This document shows, piece by piece, positions 36,206 through 47,705 of a stretch of 64,000 nt of DNA. The notes under the pieces are model-generated. The model made no database searches and was not told the DNA's origin. It saw only the letters and a program-made list of their open reading frames with translations. This DNA is from Falciphora oryzae (Eukaryota > Ascomycota > Sordariomycetes > Magnaporthales > Magnaporthaceae), in the NCBI GenBank assembly GCA_000733355.1, contig JNVV01000065.1, positions 74,726-138,725 of the forward strand. Direction: 5' to 3'. Every line of letters begins with the position of its first letter. The first letter of the stretch is position 1. Both the position numbers and the translations under genes were made by a program.

Positions 36206-37017
36206 CGCTGACTGCGCTGCGCTGCTGGGCTGGGGAGTGAGGAGGCGAGCTTGCTTGCCGCTGGGGCCCCTGTGCGAGGCGAGCTTTGTGGCAAGCGGCT
36301 CTGCTCGAGAATGGTTGGCGTTCAAAGGTTGTTCGATGGCACTCGAATTACGATTAGGATTGTTCTTCAGTGCTGCAAGAACAAAAAGAAGTTGGGACAA
36401 GACCAAGTCAAGTCGTTTGCTGTGGGTGGGAAACGAGTGTAGGCAGCGGAATAGGCTTCAGTGGGCTGGCCGCTGGGGGGTGTGGCGTGGAGCGCAGATC
36501 CAGACGGGGGACCTCGTCGCGGGATGGAGAGAGGGCAGAACGATCGTGGGGGTGTCAATGACCCATAAAGAGATTTGAGCTGAGGCGTCTGTTGCTGTGT
36601 GACAGGGGAACAGCAGGGTTATCGAAGGCGTCGAGATAGTGCAGGACGAGCAAGAAAAGAAGAGACAAACGAACGACTGGAAGGGTGGTTGTAGCGGTTG
36701 ATCAAGGTTAGGGGAGTGAAGTGACAGCACGCAGGAGAAGAAGAAAAAAAAGGAGCCGGGTTTGGGTGGTGTGTGTTTAGGGGTGGGACCACGCCGCCGA
36801 CGCCGCCTGCAATTCTCCTCTCAAAGTCAATCGCATCGGGTGTGTCCGCTTGGGTCAGGTAGGTCTGTCTCGAGGCCCCGCACACCTCAATGTTGGTGTG
36901 TCGGCTTCCAGCGGGTCCAGTCGTGATTACATAAAACTACACGCCTCTGCCAAAATTGAATCGGCCCCAAGGACTGCAAGCAAGCAACCCAGCGAGGGTC
37001 TCCCGGCTAGCAGCTTT

Positions 37018-37047
37018 NNNNNNNNNNNNNNNNNNNNNNNNNNNNNN
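37018..37047. other. 30-N assembly gap
   Basis: A run of exactly 30 N; the round number suggests a placeholder of arbitrary size. The flanks are non-coding. Confidence 0.95.
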
Positions 37048-40000
37048 TGGGCTGGTCCAGATCAAGTGTCAAGCGGAAGCTCTTCCCCTGACTAGCGACC
37101 GGCCGGGCGTGCTCCTCTAGCGGCGAGCAGATTTGCCTCGGCCGATAGTCTGCGAAAGGCCTCTTCTTCCGCGCGAGGCCAGCCCGTCTCGTTTTGATAA
37201 TATCCACCATCGGCATACCCACGTATGCCCATACGTCACTCCCGCCAGATCTGCAATCGCGGTTAGTCTATCTTCAACCACGGCACAGCTGTTCGGCGAG
37301 AGACAACTATGGCCACAGCTCGCAGCCGATCCATGGAACCGACCACCACCCCTGGGTGGATCCAGGGCTGAACTGGAGCCGCGACGACCAAAGCCACGTT
37401 ATTTTCCATGACTCTCATATTTGACACCATCGCTCCCAAGGACCGCTATTGGGCGCTTGCGAGAGCTGAAATCTTGGCGAGAAGCAGCAGGAAACATGGC
37501 GGCTTGATCATCGTCAAGGCCAGGGGCAGGAGCCTCTTATCGTGTAGACGAGATGCTGGTGGAAGAGCCCCTCGTAATCTTGGATATCTCGACCCGACAC
37601 CGGCCGCCCGTTCGGCTGACCAGCTCGGAGAAAACGCTGGAGGGCGACGGACGGATACAGAAAATCTTGCCCACACACACACCGACGCTTGACGTCGGCG
37701 GCGAGGGATGGGCGTAGCAACCCGTATCAGTACCCCCGGGCGATCCCCGTCGCCCCATCGCCAGCTGCGTTTGCACGAGCGAGCAGGCGGTTCAGCGCAG
37801 CGGAGCCTGCTTCCCCTTCGGGCGGGGGCCTTTCCTTCTTGCCTAAAAACAGCAAGAGCTGCTCCAGCCACTCAGCGACTGCCTTCCCCTGTCAACGGTC
37901 ATCCCATGTCCTGCAGGGATCCACCTGTCCCAGTCGGTGATAGTGTCGTCCAAGCGCCAAAAACTGCTGCTTCTTTCGGACTAGATATGAACAGAAGCTC
38001 CACTATTTCCTATAATGGTAATTGCATTAGAAGCCCCACTCCAATCCTTCGCTGCAATTTCTTTTTTTTCTTCCCGCTCGTCGTGAACGAGAGCGCTCGG
38101 GCCGACAGCAAGGAGGGGGAGGCGTGTGCCTACGAAATCCTATTGATGCAGGCAAGGAAGAGGGCAGCAGGGCGATACGAGAAAGCCACCCTCCCATAGT
38201 TTTCCCTCTTCAGGCAATCGGACGAATCAGCGTCGACATTGCTTCCCCCAAGTCCCGTGATATGGGCGAGAAGCGTCGGTGACAGCTCGCTGGGCTCTGT
38301 TTTGGGGCGAGCGCAGTCCTCCGCTCTCGTCTGGCTGATTCCCCCTTGCCGCCCAACCCGGCGGGATCAAGCGGCCAGGGGGGCCCGAGTGGCTTCCCGT
38401 GTGCCGCCCGCCTGTCCCTCACGCCTATCGCTGCGCACACGTGCCTGAGCGTGGTCAGCCCGAGAGCATGGCTTGCCAGGGCAGAGGCTAGGCTACGTGG
38501 ATACCGACGCAAACGGGACTTTGGGCCCACGAGGGCTGATGGCCAAGCTTATCTTCCAGCGGGAGGAGATAGTCGGAGGCGGATCAGCCCCAGGCAAGTG
38601 GGAAGTGAAAGAAAAGCAGTCGAGAATGCCAAGCTCATGTTTATTGACGGCTGCGCTGGCAGGCTGATTCTTGTTACCGATCACTGACCGGGTCGATATA
38701 TTGCCTCTTGCTCACTGCAGGCCTTCGACACGTTGGTCGCTTCTGGAACGCATCCCTTGCCTTCCCAGGCTGGTATCATCTTGAGGGATTTTGCATGCCT
38801 CTGCGTCAAGCACGTCCCGAATCCACAACACTTCGTTTTTCCTTTTCGTCCTTGTTTTTCTTGGCCATCATCGCATCCCGGAGCCCATTCGCCAGCGCAC
38901 GTCGGCCAATTGCAACCCATCCTGCTTTGTCCACTTCCGCTGGCTGCTCGGAACCCTGATCCGGGCTGCTGCTTCTCTCTGCCCTGTTCTTGGGCAGAGA
39001 TCTCATCCACCCATCGTCTCACACACAGCCCTGTCTGCCTGCAGCTTGCAGTGGTCCCGGCAGCGGGTACATACCTTATCACTATGCATACGAGAAGGAA
39101 GGGACAGCGAATGGGACCTGTCCCAACACGGCGCCCACGATCTTCGGTGGCTTCTTCTGCTTCCGTGCGCTTGTCGGGGTGGCACAAGGGCCCGGCATGT
39201 GATAGCCATTTCCACCTCATCCCATCGTCATCCAGCGCTCCAGCTCAGCAAACCCAAGCCACTGCAACCCTTCAGGTCGAGGTGGTGGGGGTGTCGGGGA
39301 GGCAGATAGTGAACGCGGGCACGGCTTGCCTGCCTTCGGCGCAAGACCACGGTTGTGCGGCCCCAACGGTCGATGGCCACCGCCGCCACCGGGGTCAGCC
39401 GGGAGCGGTGAACGGCTGAGAGACCCTTTGGGGTGTCATCGGCCGCCCGAGCGGGTGCTGATGTGCCGGCGATAGGCATGTGTTTCTGTGACACAATGAC
39501 GTTGAGGCACCCTCCCTTTGGGTAGCTATCGCCCTTCACCGGCCTCGAGTCGCTGTCCCGATGATGATACCCTATCTAGACCAGTTGACTGGACGGTATT
39601 TCAATCGCTGTCTTGGCTCGGACTCTCTGGGACTCGCGCACAGGCACCGCCGCTGCATGGTAATGGGGAGACCGGTATTCAGGTCTTTCACGGTATCTTG
39701 ACTTCGAGTCTCTCCGTCCCCCACGGCCATTTGCGCTGCCACTGGCTGCCTTCTTTTCGCCACAGCGATCGCCCCGGCCCACGATCTAGGCGCCGTGGAT
39801 GTGGCCTCTGGGGGCCGTCTGGGCCGTCGGGGTATACGTTGTATATGCACCTCAGAAGCGAAGCCAAGCTTCCAGTCCACCCAGCCCACCAGCGGCTCCC
39901 AACCCCGCTTTTTTCTTCTCTCTGCTTCGTTACGTCTTTTCGATATCACCCTTCTTCTGCATGCATCTACTATCCAACCCGCATTTTAGTGTATGCAGGC

Positions 40001-40849
40001 TTGGGTCCAACCAGATGACGGATCTCGGGGCCCTTCTATTTTTACACTCCCTCTCGTCCTCGCTAGCTAGCTTGCCAGCGCATTCATACTGCCACGCAGG
40101 TCTCGTGGGTCGCCGCCGCCGTCGGCACCGCGCTAGACTCCCCACGTCCATTCCAGGCAGGTGGGTGCTGAACTCACCCATCCCTCCCGCCTCGCACACC
40201 TAACATTGTTTCTTCCTCTGCTCCTCCCACAGCCCATCGTCTGGAAACGTCAAACCGCCCGTGCCCGTACCCTGTGCGAGCCCGGTGGTATGGTTGTGGT
40301 CAATACAACTGCCCACAAGGTTCTTCCACGGCTAGCTTGACCTTGCGTGTGACCGATATGGGCCGTCGGCCGCGAAAACCCCCTCCCTCTAACGGGGCGC
40401 ATTTCACAATATTTACACTACGCACGATTGTCGAAGAAGCGGTGCACGGAAAACGTCATCTAGACCAATGGGATACCTGTCCACGCATCTGGCACCCCCC
40501 TCGCGGCTCTTCTCCAACAGGGTCCGTCCGGGTGACTTTTTTTGTTTTGTTTCCATCATTCCACGCCTTGACCTTTTCTTCTCGTGTTCCCCGATGCTAG
40601 GCAACGTGTCGCAACCTTCTTTAGGACCTGTTGCCCATCTGCGTGCGTTTGTGCTCCCAACGAGGAACGAACAGCTGTCGTGCGCCCCCGGAGCGCTCTC
40701 CACCCTCAGGCTTGAGGGAACGTTTGACAGCAGCACGAAGTGGCGCAACTTTGATCGGTAGATGGGAGATGGATGTAGGTCTACCCTATCGTCATAGGTT
40801 CCTAAATAGGATGTGCGTGTGTGCCTGGATCAGCATGTACACAGCTTGT

Positions 40850-42460
40850 AATTAATGCACATCGTCTTTGGCTTCTACAGCGTCAAGTCCTGTCACGATG
40901 CTGTGCGTGCGGACGCAGTGCTTCCGGATGCCGGACTTAACGGCGGAAGTCGAGTACCTGCATGCTTGTTTGCTTGAGGACTGACCACAAGTAATAACTA
41001 CGATAAGCTTGTGGTCGTGTCGTATAAGCGCAGTTGTTGCACTGAAAGTCTTGTATCGTGGATACATGCTTGGGTTTCCCTCAGACTGCGAGCCATGCCG
41101 TGGATCGCAGCCCTCGGCTGCTGCCGGACTGCGCACGTAACCCTCACGGCGAGGTCATCATCGGATGACACTGCTTCACGTTGCCATATCATAGGTTTAG
41201 ACTAGCATTTACTCGACTGCTTTCTGAACGAGACAACGGGTCTGCTTGTAAGACTCCGGAAGTCCCAACACCCGTTCACTGTGACCCAACAGGTGAAGTG
41301 CATGCCTGGTACCAAGCTCGATTCATTTCGAGTTGTCTCGGGTGAGATTGGAAAAGTCGAAAGCCTCGGAGAGCACAGATCGGCACAATAGTTCACGGAA
41401 TTCACCAACTCGACAAGTAGTAGGCGAGTAGAAAAAGTTATCTAGGCTCTGTAGCAGAGCAAGCGCCCAGTAATTATCAAAGGGATTATCCGCAACAACC
41501 GAGTGTTCACAACTGGTATCCCAAGTGTGTAGCTTATTTTTGCAACCAGTGTGATAAGTGCGGGTCGATTCAACTCAGAGGTTGGTTGATGATAGGGGCA
41601 GACTCCAGTCTTTTTCGTTGCAAGCAAGAGAATCTAACACTGTGAACTGTTTTGCAAAGGAGAGAACATGAAGTAGATCCATCAACTAGTAGCTTGATAT
41701 GCTTCTTCGTGAAGAAACAGACGCCAATAAATTTTCTAGCATCGCGTAAGTCCTTCAATTCGCCCTCCAAAAGGTGAAATGGGGGTACTTGAGTGAAGGA
41801 AAAGAAGCGGCAGAACCGCGGCGGCCAGGCATTGACAACGCTTTCAACTTACCATTGGATCCTCTGGGTGGCGTTCCTGCGGTGTTCAGAGCAGAAGATG
41901 TGGTGAATAAATCGTGGTGCCGTTCTGATATAATCCCACCAGCGCACTCAGTATGGCTGGCAGTGTGCTTTGTTTGCCGAGAATCTGTGGTCCGGCTTCT
42001 AAGCACCAAGCACCGATATCACAGGGTCGTAATTAACCCACCTTCTTTGTGCAAACCAAATGGCGAGTCCTTTGAGGAAGTTTACATGAGAATTAATTTA
42101 ACAAAAACCCGCCAAATTCCTATAAAGCCGTACCTTGGTCCTCGGTCAAACCAGGAAGTAACGGCACAGACGAGACTTCTCAACGAGGTTCAGCGGCCTC
42201 GGCCTGTTGGTATACTTGTGAAGAGCCACACTGACTGTAAGAACCAACCACCTCGCGCACCGGACTTCCAATGCAACTATCTTGGTGAATAACTATCAAC
42301 CAGAGACATGAAGGGTACGCATGGCAATGTGCAATAATGCCTTGACCGCTTGGAAGATGCGCTTAACAACTCCAAGGAGCCATGTCTATCAAGCGTCTAT
42401 ATGATTGTCTAGCAAACAATGAATCTCTAGAATCAGAACCCCAGCCAACATGTCGAGCTC
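40850..42460. other. AT-richer segment, possible decayed element
   Basis: Base composition falls to near equal AT and GC here. Codon structure is lost in all frames, and stops are frequent. It borders the 3' end of the methyltransferase gene. No terminal repeat, target duplication or transposase/reverse-transcriptase motif could be read, so the origin is open. Confidence 0.3.
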
Positions 42461-43400
42461 TCAACCAGTCTTTCTCCCCACGATGCAAACATGATCAAGC
42501 GTGTGATAGACCCCCGCGTCAATCTCCCTCATGGCCTCCTCCCTCAGCCTCTCGATCCTCTCCTTGCTCCACCCGCTCCCCTCGACCCCCACCAGCTCCT
42601 CCAGGCACCCGACGAAGCAGCCCATGATGTTCCTGGTCGCCCTGTCCCTGAGGTCGAGCCCCGCGTCCTGCAGCCTGTCGGTCGAGAAGACCTCCTCGTG
42701 CACGTCGACCAGCCCCAGGCCCCGCAGCACGTCCTCCCTCCCCACGCTGCCGTGCTCCCGCATCATGAGCCCGATGACGAGGTCGTCCTTTGCCCGGAAC
42801 GGCTGCAGGCCGTCGTAGATCTCCCTGCAGGCGGTGCGCGACGTCCCCGGGGCCGAGCAGTACAGGCCGAAGTTGCACGAGTCGATCCACTGCAGCCAGC
42901 CGCCGGGCTTCAGCAGGGTCGCGAGGTTCGCGGCCGCGCGCGCCCACTCGGCCCGCGTGCTGGCGCTGCTGACGAAGCGGGCGGCCACCACGTCGTAGGT
43001 GCCCAGCTCGGACGCCGGGAACGGGTGCAGCATGTCCTGGACTTTGAACGACACGTTGGGCGGCAGCATCTGCACTGGGGGCAGGGCCGAGGCGGTCTTG
43101 TCGTACCCGACGAGCCGGCACATCGGCGGGAGGGTCTTGGCGACGTCGAGGAGCCAGATGCCGGTGCCGCAGCCTACGTCTGCGACCTTGAGGGTCGGCG
43201 AGGTGGCTGGGATGTTGGGGTGGATGAGGAAGCCGAGGACTTTGGTCGTGATGTCATGTTGTTCGTCCAGTCTGTTTTTGTTTTATTTTTTGAACATGAG
43301 ATTGTACGTTTTATAATGACAGGGGTTCCGGAGCTTGCCTTTCTGGTATCTCTTCTATCGTGAGAGAGAAATCCGAATCGGGATCTTGTGGCGCGTTCAT
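42461..43400 (-). CDS. SAM-dependent methyltransferase, LaeA/UmtA-like
   Basis: The main exon is 43271-42461. SAM-binding motif I reads VADVGCGTGIWLLDVAK, followed by an acidic-loop region (GYDKT), the YDVVAARFVSS block and the post-motif LLKPGGWLQWIDS. This order is that of class I methyltransferases of the LaeA-like type, abundant in filamentous ascomycetes and often near secondary-metabolite or accessory genes. A short first exon (43400-43321, MNAPQDPDSDFSLTIEEIPE) can be joined in frame through a 49-nt intron (GTCATT to AACAG) to give 296 aa and the sequence PLLDEQHDITTKVLG. That donor is weak and the intron lacks a clear branch site, so the 5' end is uncertain. The substrate cannot be told. 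The gene diverges from the HET-domain gene. Confidence 0.78.
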
Positions 43401-43994
43401 GATGGTTGTGTGGACCGGGACTTAATGCTCGAGTTGACTTGGATTTGCTGTGTGCCCAGGAGGAAGTTAGCCCCTGCTTCCCCTGGTGGACCGGACGCCT
43501 TTTATGCCAAAACGCAAGTTGGAAGGAGCAGAGACAATATCTCATTGCCTTGTGAGATACCTTTTTTTGTGTGGCACCTCACCGCTCTGTAGCCACCAAC
43601 GTGTGCCAAGTAGACGAAGTTCCCACTTGGGTATCTTTGGCGTTGGCAGACTTGCCTTTGTGGGATAGGCTAGATGAATTCGTAGTGCCTTCCGCTTCTG
43701 CGGGTTGCCTGTCAAGGCTTTCCGACTACCTCCAACGCTAGACCTGTTTGGCCCTAGTTTTTGCTGGGTGACACGGGCTGCCTCAGAGAAGCCTGCTCGG
43801 GCACTCTCGCAAGTTTGTTCAGCTGGGCTGTGTCTCCCTTTGCACAGGGCCAATGTGGCATGTCAAGTGATTTCCTCGGGCTTCCCCTCCGTCGGGCACC
43901 CCTCAGGCTCTCTCGCGGCGGAACGAGTTGCCACTGTCGTGCATTGAACCGCCTCCTTCAAAGTGCCAAGGCGGATAGATGCGAGTAAGACGAT
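43401..43994. promoter_or_regulatory. divergent promoter region, methyltransferase / HET protein
   Basis: The spacer is 594 bp between two start codons pointing outwards. It is pyrimidine-rich on the plus strand in patches (43880-43930). No specific site was recognised. Confidence 0.45.
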
Positions 43995-46259
43995 ATGCAA
44001 AGCACTTGCAGCGATTACAACCAGACATTAGAAATCCCGCAGCCGCGAGTAACCCACCCACAGAGCAACATGGACGACGCTGGGCCGCGTCGCCGCCCCA
44101 TATTTTACCGCTCCCTTGCCCCACAGTGCATCCGAGTCTTCGAGCTCGAGCCCGGCGAGTTCTCAGACCCGATCGTCGGACGGCTGGTGCCACAGGCGAT
44201 CGACGGGGAGCCGTACGAGGCAATATCCTACGTGTGGGGCGACACCCGAAACCGGCGCGACATCACCATCGAGGCCGAAACGCTCTCCGTCACATGGAGC
44301 CTGCACTCGGCGCTGACCGCCTTCCGGCGACTGCCCGAGTCTGGAGGCGGGGGCGGCAGCGGCGGCTCGGACACAGCAGGATCGGCGCAGCAGCAGAGAC
44401 GACGAGGAGTGCGCCGGCTGTGGGCCGACGCCGTGTGCATCAACCAGGAGGACCTGCCGGAGCGCACATCGCAGGTGGAGCTGATGGCGCGCATCTTTGC
44501 GAGCGCGCACCGCGTGCTCGCCTGGCTGGGCTGGGAGGAGGGCGACGAGGGCCGCCAGCACACGCGCGACGCCATCCGCTTCATCCACGCCTTCATGGAG
44601 GACCCGGAGGCGCGCCTGCGCGACGCCCGCGTCCTCCTCGAGCACGACGCCGTCGACCCCCGCGACGCGACCGGCGCTGCCGCCGCGCGCCTCGCTCTGC
44701 TGTCCGAGCGAGATCGGCGCCGGTACCAAGAACAGGCCCACTGGTGGTACGCTATCAAGTTCTTCTTCGACATCCAGTACTTCCATCGTACTTGGATAGT
44801 GCAGGAGCTCGGTCTCGCACGCGAAGCCATCCTGTACACGGCGCTCTGGCCCGCCGGTGCGGCCGAGGCCGGTAAGAGTCCCGGCGGCGAGAATGCGGTC
44901 GGGAGCAGGTCCAAGGCATTGGAGCTGGATTCGGTCGACTGGCTGCTGCTCGGGCGGTTCGTAGAGTTCTTGGACTACAACGCCGCGTCGTTGATAACCC
45001 ACCTCGGCATGCTTCTGTGGGTTGCCCACCACATTCTGATGATCTGGGAGATGAAGGAAGACGGCACGCCCGACTGCGACTTCCTCACCGGCATGCACTG
45101 GGCACGCATCCTGGGCGTGACGGACCCGAGGGATCGTGTGTACAGCCTCCTGGGTCACCCGCTGGCCGTTCTAGACGGCCAACTCGTAATCAAGCCCGAT
45201 TACACAATTACGCGTGGGGTCGTGTACACAAAACTGGCCTCCAACTTCATCCGGAAGACGAAGAACCTTTACGTCGTCAACCTCGTCGACCACGAGGACG
45301 ACCCGTCCGTGGAGGCGAGGGACTGGGACCCGCAGGACCAAGGCAGGATGCCCAGCTGGGTGCCCGACTGGCATAGCATCAACCGGACAACGCCGATGCC
45401 CTACCCCGTGCTGGCGGCCGACGAGCAAGATGCCGAGATCCGGATCGATGGGGAGACGGAGGGCGCCAAAGGAACGCCCATGCCGCGTCTTCTGGTCCGC
45501 GGCTGGGTGGTCGACGAGATCGCGGCCGTGTCGCACCGCATGGAGACGACCGACTTCCCCGTGACTCGCATGGTGCGAGAACGGGCCAAAAAGAACCCCT
45601 TCTGGCTCGACCGCGTGTGGGCGTTGGTGTTCCCTGGCCAAGGCCCCGCTGGCCGCGACGCCCTCGCCGTGCTGGAGTCGCTGTCGCTGGCCCTGCCGCT
45701 CGGCACCAGGGAGAAGGACGAGCCGATCACCAGGATAGGGCCGCAGCAGGCGCTGGAGGACCACCAGCGGTCGTTTGCCGCCTACGTGCTCGAGTACCAC
45801 GAACTACTGCGCAGCGCGCTGGAACCCGGCGGTGTCGATGACAACGACGGCGGCTATCTTCCTGCCCGCTCGCTGTACGACAGCCTCCCGGCCGAGGCGC
45901 AGGCCGAGCTGCGGCGGCGGGCGGAGGGGGCGACCGGCGTAAGGTTCGTCGAGTGCATGACGTGGCCGTCCATGTGCCGCGTGGTGTACCGGACCGCCTC
46001 GGGCCTCGTGGGCATGGGCTCGCGCATCACGCGGCCGGGCGATGTCGTGTGCCGCGTTCGGGGCTCGGAAGTGCTGATGACGCTGCGTCCGATCAAGGGT
46101 GCTGGTGCCGGCCAGGGGACCGAGGTGGGCACGGGGACCAACACCGAGCCGATTCACTGCGTCCATATCGCGCCCACGGTCGTGCCGGCGCGCATGAAGA
46201 GGGGGGTTGTTGACGGCGGGGAGTTTGGCGAGAAGGCCGCGAGATTTTGCATAATCTAG
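43995..46259 (+). CDS. heterokaryon-incompatibility (HET) domain protein
   Basis: A single intronless ORF of 754 aa. The HET domain (PF06985 type) spans about residues 70-270. Its three conserved blocks are EAISYVWGD near 75, LWADAVCINQEDLPERTSQV near 142, and FHRTWIVQELGLA near 260, with ASAHRVLAWLGW between. The remaining ~480 residues carry no recognised repeat or STAND module, though blocks such as WARILGVTDPRDRVYSLLG and the KPDYT segment are usual downstream of HET in this family. HET proteins trigger cell death or other self/non-self responses after hyphal fusion, and genomes carry many paralogues. A Gly/Ser insert (SGGGGGSGGSDTAGS) interrupts the domain near residue 117. An alternative start at 44070 (MDDAGP) has the better Kozak context (AACATGG). 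Confidence 0.92.
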   Translation: MQSTCSDYNQTLEIPQPRVTHPQSNMDDAGPRRRPIFYRSLAPQCIRVFELEPGEFSDPIVGRLVPQAIDGEPYEAISYVWGDTRNRRDITIEAETLSVTWSLHSALTAFRRLPESGGGGGSGGSDTAGSAQQQRRRGVRRLWADAVCINQEDLPERTSQVELMARIFASAHRVLAWLGWEEGDEGRQHTRDAIRFIHAFMEDPEARLRDARVLLEHDAVDPRDATGAAAARLALLSERDRRRYQEQAHWWYAIKFFFDIQYFHRTWIVQELGLAREAILYTALWPAGAAEAGKSPGGENAVGSRSKALELDSVDWLLLGRFVEFLDYNAASLITHLGMLLWVAHHILMIWEMKEDGTPDCDFLTGMHWARILGVTDPRDRVYSLLGHPLAVLDGQLVIKPDYTITRGVVYTKLASNFIRKTKNLYVVNLVDHEDDPSVEARDWDPQDQGRMPSWVPDWHSINRTTPMPYPVLAADEQDAEIRIDGETEGAKGTPMPRLLVRGWVVDEIAAVSHRMETTDFPVTRMVRERAKKNPFWLDRVWALVFPGQGPAGRDALAVLESLSLALPLGTREKDEPITRIGPQQALEDHQRSFAAYVLEYHELLRSALEPGGVDDNDGGYLPARSLYDSLPAEAQAELRRRAEGATGVRFVECMTWPSMCRVVYRTASGLVGMGSRITRPGDVVCRVRGSEVLMTLRPIKGAGAGQGTEVGTGTNTEPIHCVHIAPTVVPARMKRGVVDGGEFGEKAARFCII

Positions 46260-47093
46260 GCCTTACTTGCCGACGGGGCTGGGGGATTAATATTGTCTCC
46301 AGGCCAGAGTACAGTCTCCTGCCACGCGCGCCGCAGCAGCTTTGGCTATGATGGCGAGAGGATCTGAAAGCCTGGCTAAGCAGATACGGGTAGTGTAGCG
46401 TGGCCTCGATACACCGCTGCTGATGCACACCCAACCGTGCGACTGGAGCGTCTATGCCGATGTAGCCGTGTCCGAAAAGGCACAGCACCAAGACCTAGCG
46501 GGACGGAGTTTCCAGCACGGAGCCCCGGCACTTGTCCCAAGTCATCCTCCACCGCGGCCGAGTCGGAGATTGGGGCTGCCGCGATGGGTGGAATGCGGTT
46601 CTAGTACTGCACGGCGCTGGCGACGGCCTCGACGGGGGCGGCCGGATCCTTGAGGTACAGACCTATGACGGACGCCGATGTGAGACTGGAGCGGCGGGCA
46701 TTTCTTGAGCCATGATCGGGATGCTATCGTAGCGACATTAGAGGCGCATCTGGGTCAGCATATCACGAGAAACATGCCGATTATCTCCCACCAGATAGCG
46801 CCGTTTCCGTCGAGCAATGCTGTGTATCGCCCTGCAGCTGCTGACGCTTTGGAGCTTGTGGTTCGATGGCCACATGGTGACGTGCTGCGGCACCTTCCAG
46901 TATAGGGGCTGCGGGTTAGATAGAGCATCGGACATTCTGTCAGTCTCATCTACCAGGGGTGTCAACATATGTAGGCTGAACTGGGGGAATGGGCTCTATT
47001 ATTGTGGAGGATAGCGTCGACTTCATACAAGTGCAAATACATAAAACGACAACGAGCTGCCCTGTCACACTGTCTTCTGACATCTCTGCCGAG
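46260..47093. other. convergent spacer, 0.8 kb
   Basis: The HET gene (plus) and the WW-domain gene (minus) end toward each other. The plus-strand ORFs here are shorter than 80 codons. Nothing else is seen. Confidence 0.5.
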
Positions 47094-47705
47094 TCACAGT
47101 TTTGAAAAGTGCCGCGAGCTGGTCGGCAGCCCCTGCGCCCGCGCCGCCGCGATGGCTCTGCGCCCGCGGTAGGCATCAATCGGGCTCTGACCCCACGTCA
47201 CCTTGCCCGTCCTGTAGTCGACCCAGAACTTTTCCGGCTCCAGCCCGCTGCCCGCCGGCGGGACCGTCGTCTCCTCCAGCACCCACGGCGGCAGCACCCC
47301 CCTGGAGGTGTACGTCTCCTCGAGCGCGCGCGTCTCGGCCGGGGAGGCGAACTTCCAGACGGCGACCTCGCGGCCGCCGTCTCGCGCGAGCTTTAGCGCT
47401 GTCGGGTGGCGCCAGTCGGTGGTCCTGGTCGCGTGGTTCGCGTAGTAGACGCGGCCCTCCTCGTCCCGCTTGCGCTCCCACGGCTCCGGCACGGGCACGT
47501 GGTCGGCGTCGAAGTCGCGCACGTAGTCGGGCAGGCCCGGGGGCGCCGCGGGGACGACGCCGGCGTCCTGCAGGGCCTTGAACTTGCCGGGGTGGATCCA
47601 CGACGTGGTCCGCGTGATGTGGTTGGCGTAGTAGGGGTCGCCCTTGTCGGTCCAGTACTCGGTGTAGAGGTACGGGACCGGGACGTTGGATAGGGACGGA
47701 GCCAT
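47094..47705 (-). CDS. three-WW-domain protein, function unknown
   Basis: An intronless ORF of 203 aa. WW1 (about 12-39) lacks the usual first Trp but keeps YYANHITRTTSWIHP. WW2 (about 71-101) is canonical: PEPWERKRDEEGRVYYANHATRTTDWRHP in two pieces around a short loop. A third, degenerate copy (about 138-172) has PPWVLEET and FWVDYRTGKVTW with a long insert between the strands. WW domains bind proline-rich peptides. Here they make up almost the whole protein, with no catalytic domain, so it is presumably an adaptor. The C-terminus (SPIDAYRGRRAIAAARAQG) is basic. No family name is offered. It diverges from the RNPS1-like gene. Confidence 0.85.
   Translation of the reverse strand: MAPSLSNVPVPYLYTEYWTDKGDPYYANHITRTTSWIHPGKFKALQDAGVVPAAPPGLPDYVRDFDADHVPVPEPWERKRDEEGRVYYANHATRTTDWRHPTALKLARDGGREVAVWKFASPAETRALEETYTSRGVLPPWVLEETTVPPAGSGLEPEKFWVDYRTGKVTWGQSPIDAYRGRRAIAAARAQGLPTSSRHFSKL

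Larger units (their letters stand above)
36206..42460. other. 6.3 kb gene-free spacer with one assembly gap
   Basis: It contains the promoter of the GH16-like gene, a 30-N gap and, at its right end, a more AT-rich segment described separately. ORFs (for example plus 38733-39419, 228 codons) have no domain and overlap other open frames. There is no splice pattern that I can defend. Confidence 0.5.

Noticed and set aside
41442..42009. Possible Ty1/copia-like fragments on the minus strand
   Set aside because: Short peptide stretches were suggestive, but no protease, RT or RNase H motif could be read in any frame.
44163..45158. 331-codon minus-strand ORF
   Set aside because: Antisense shadow of the HET-domain gene with no family features.
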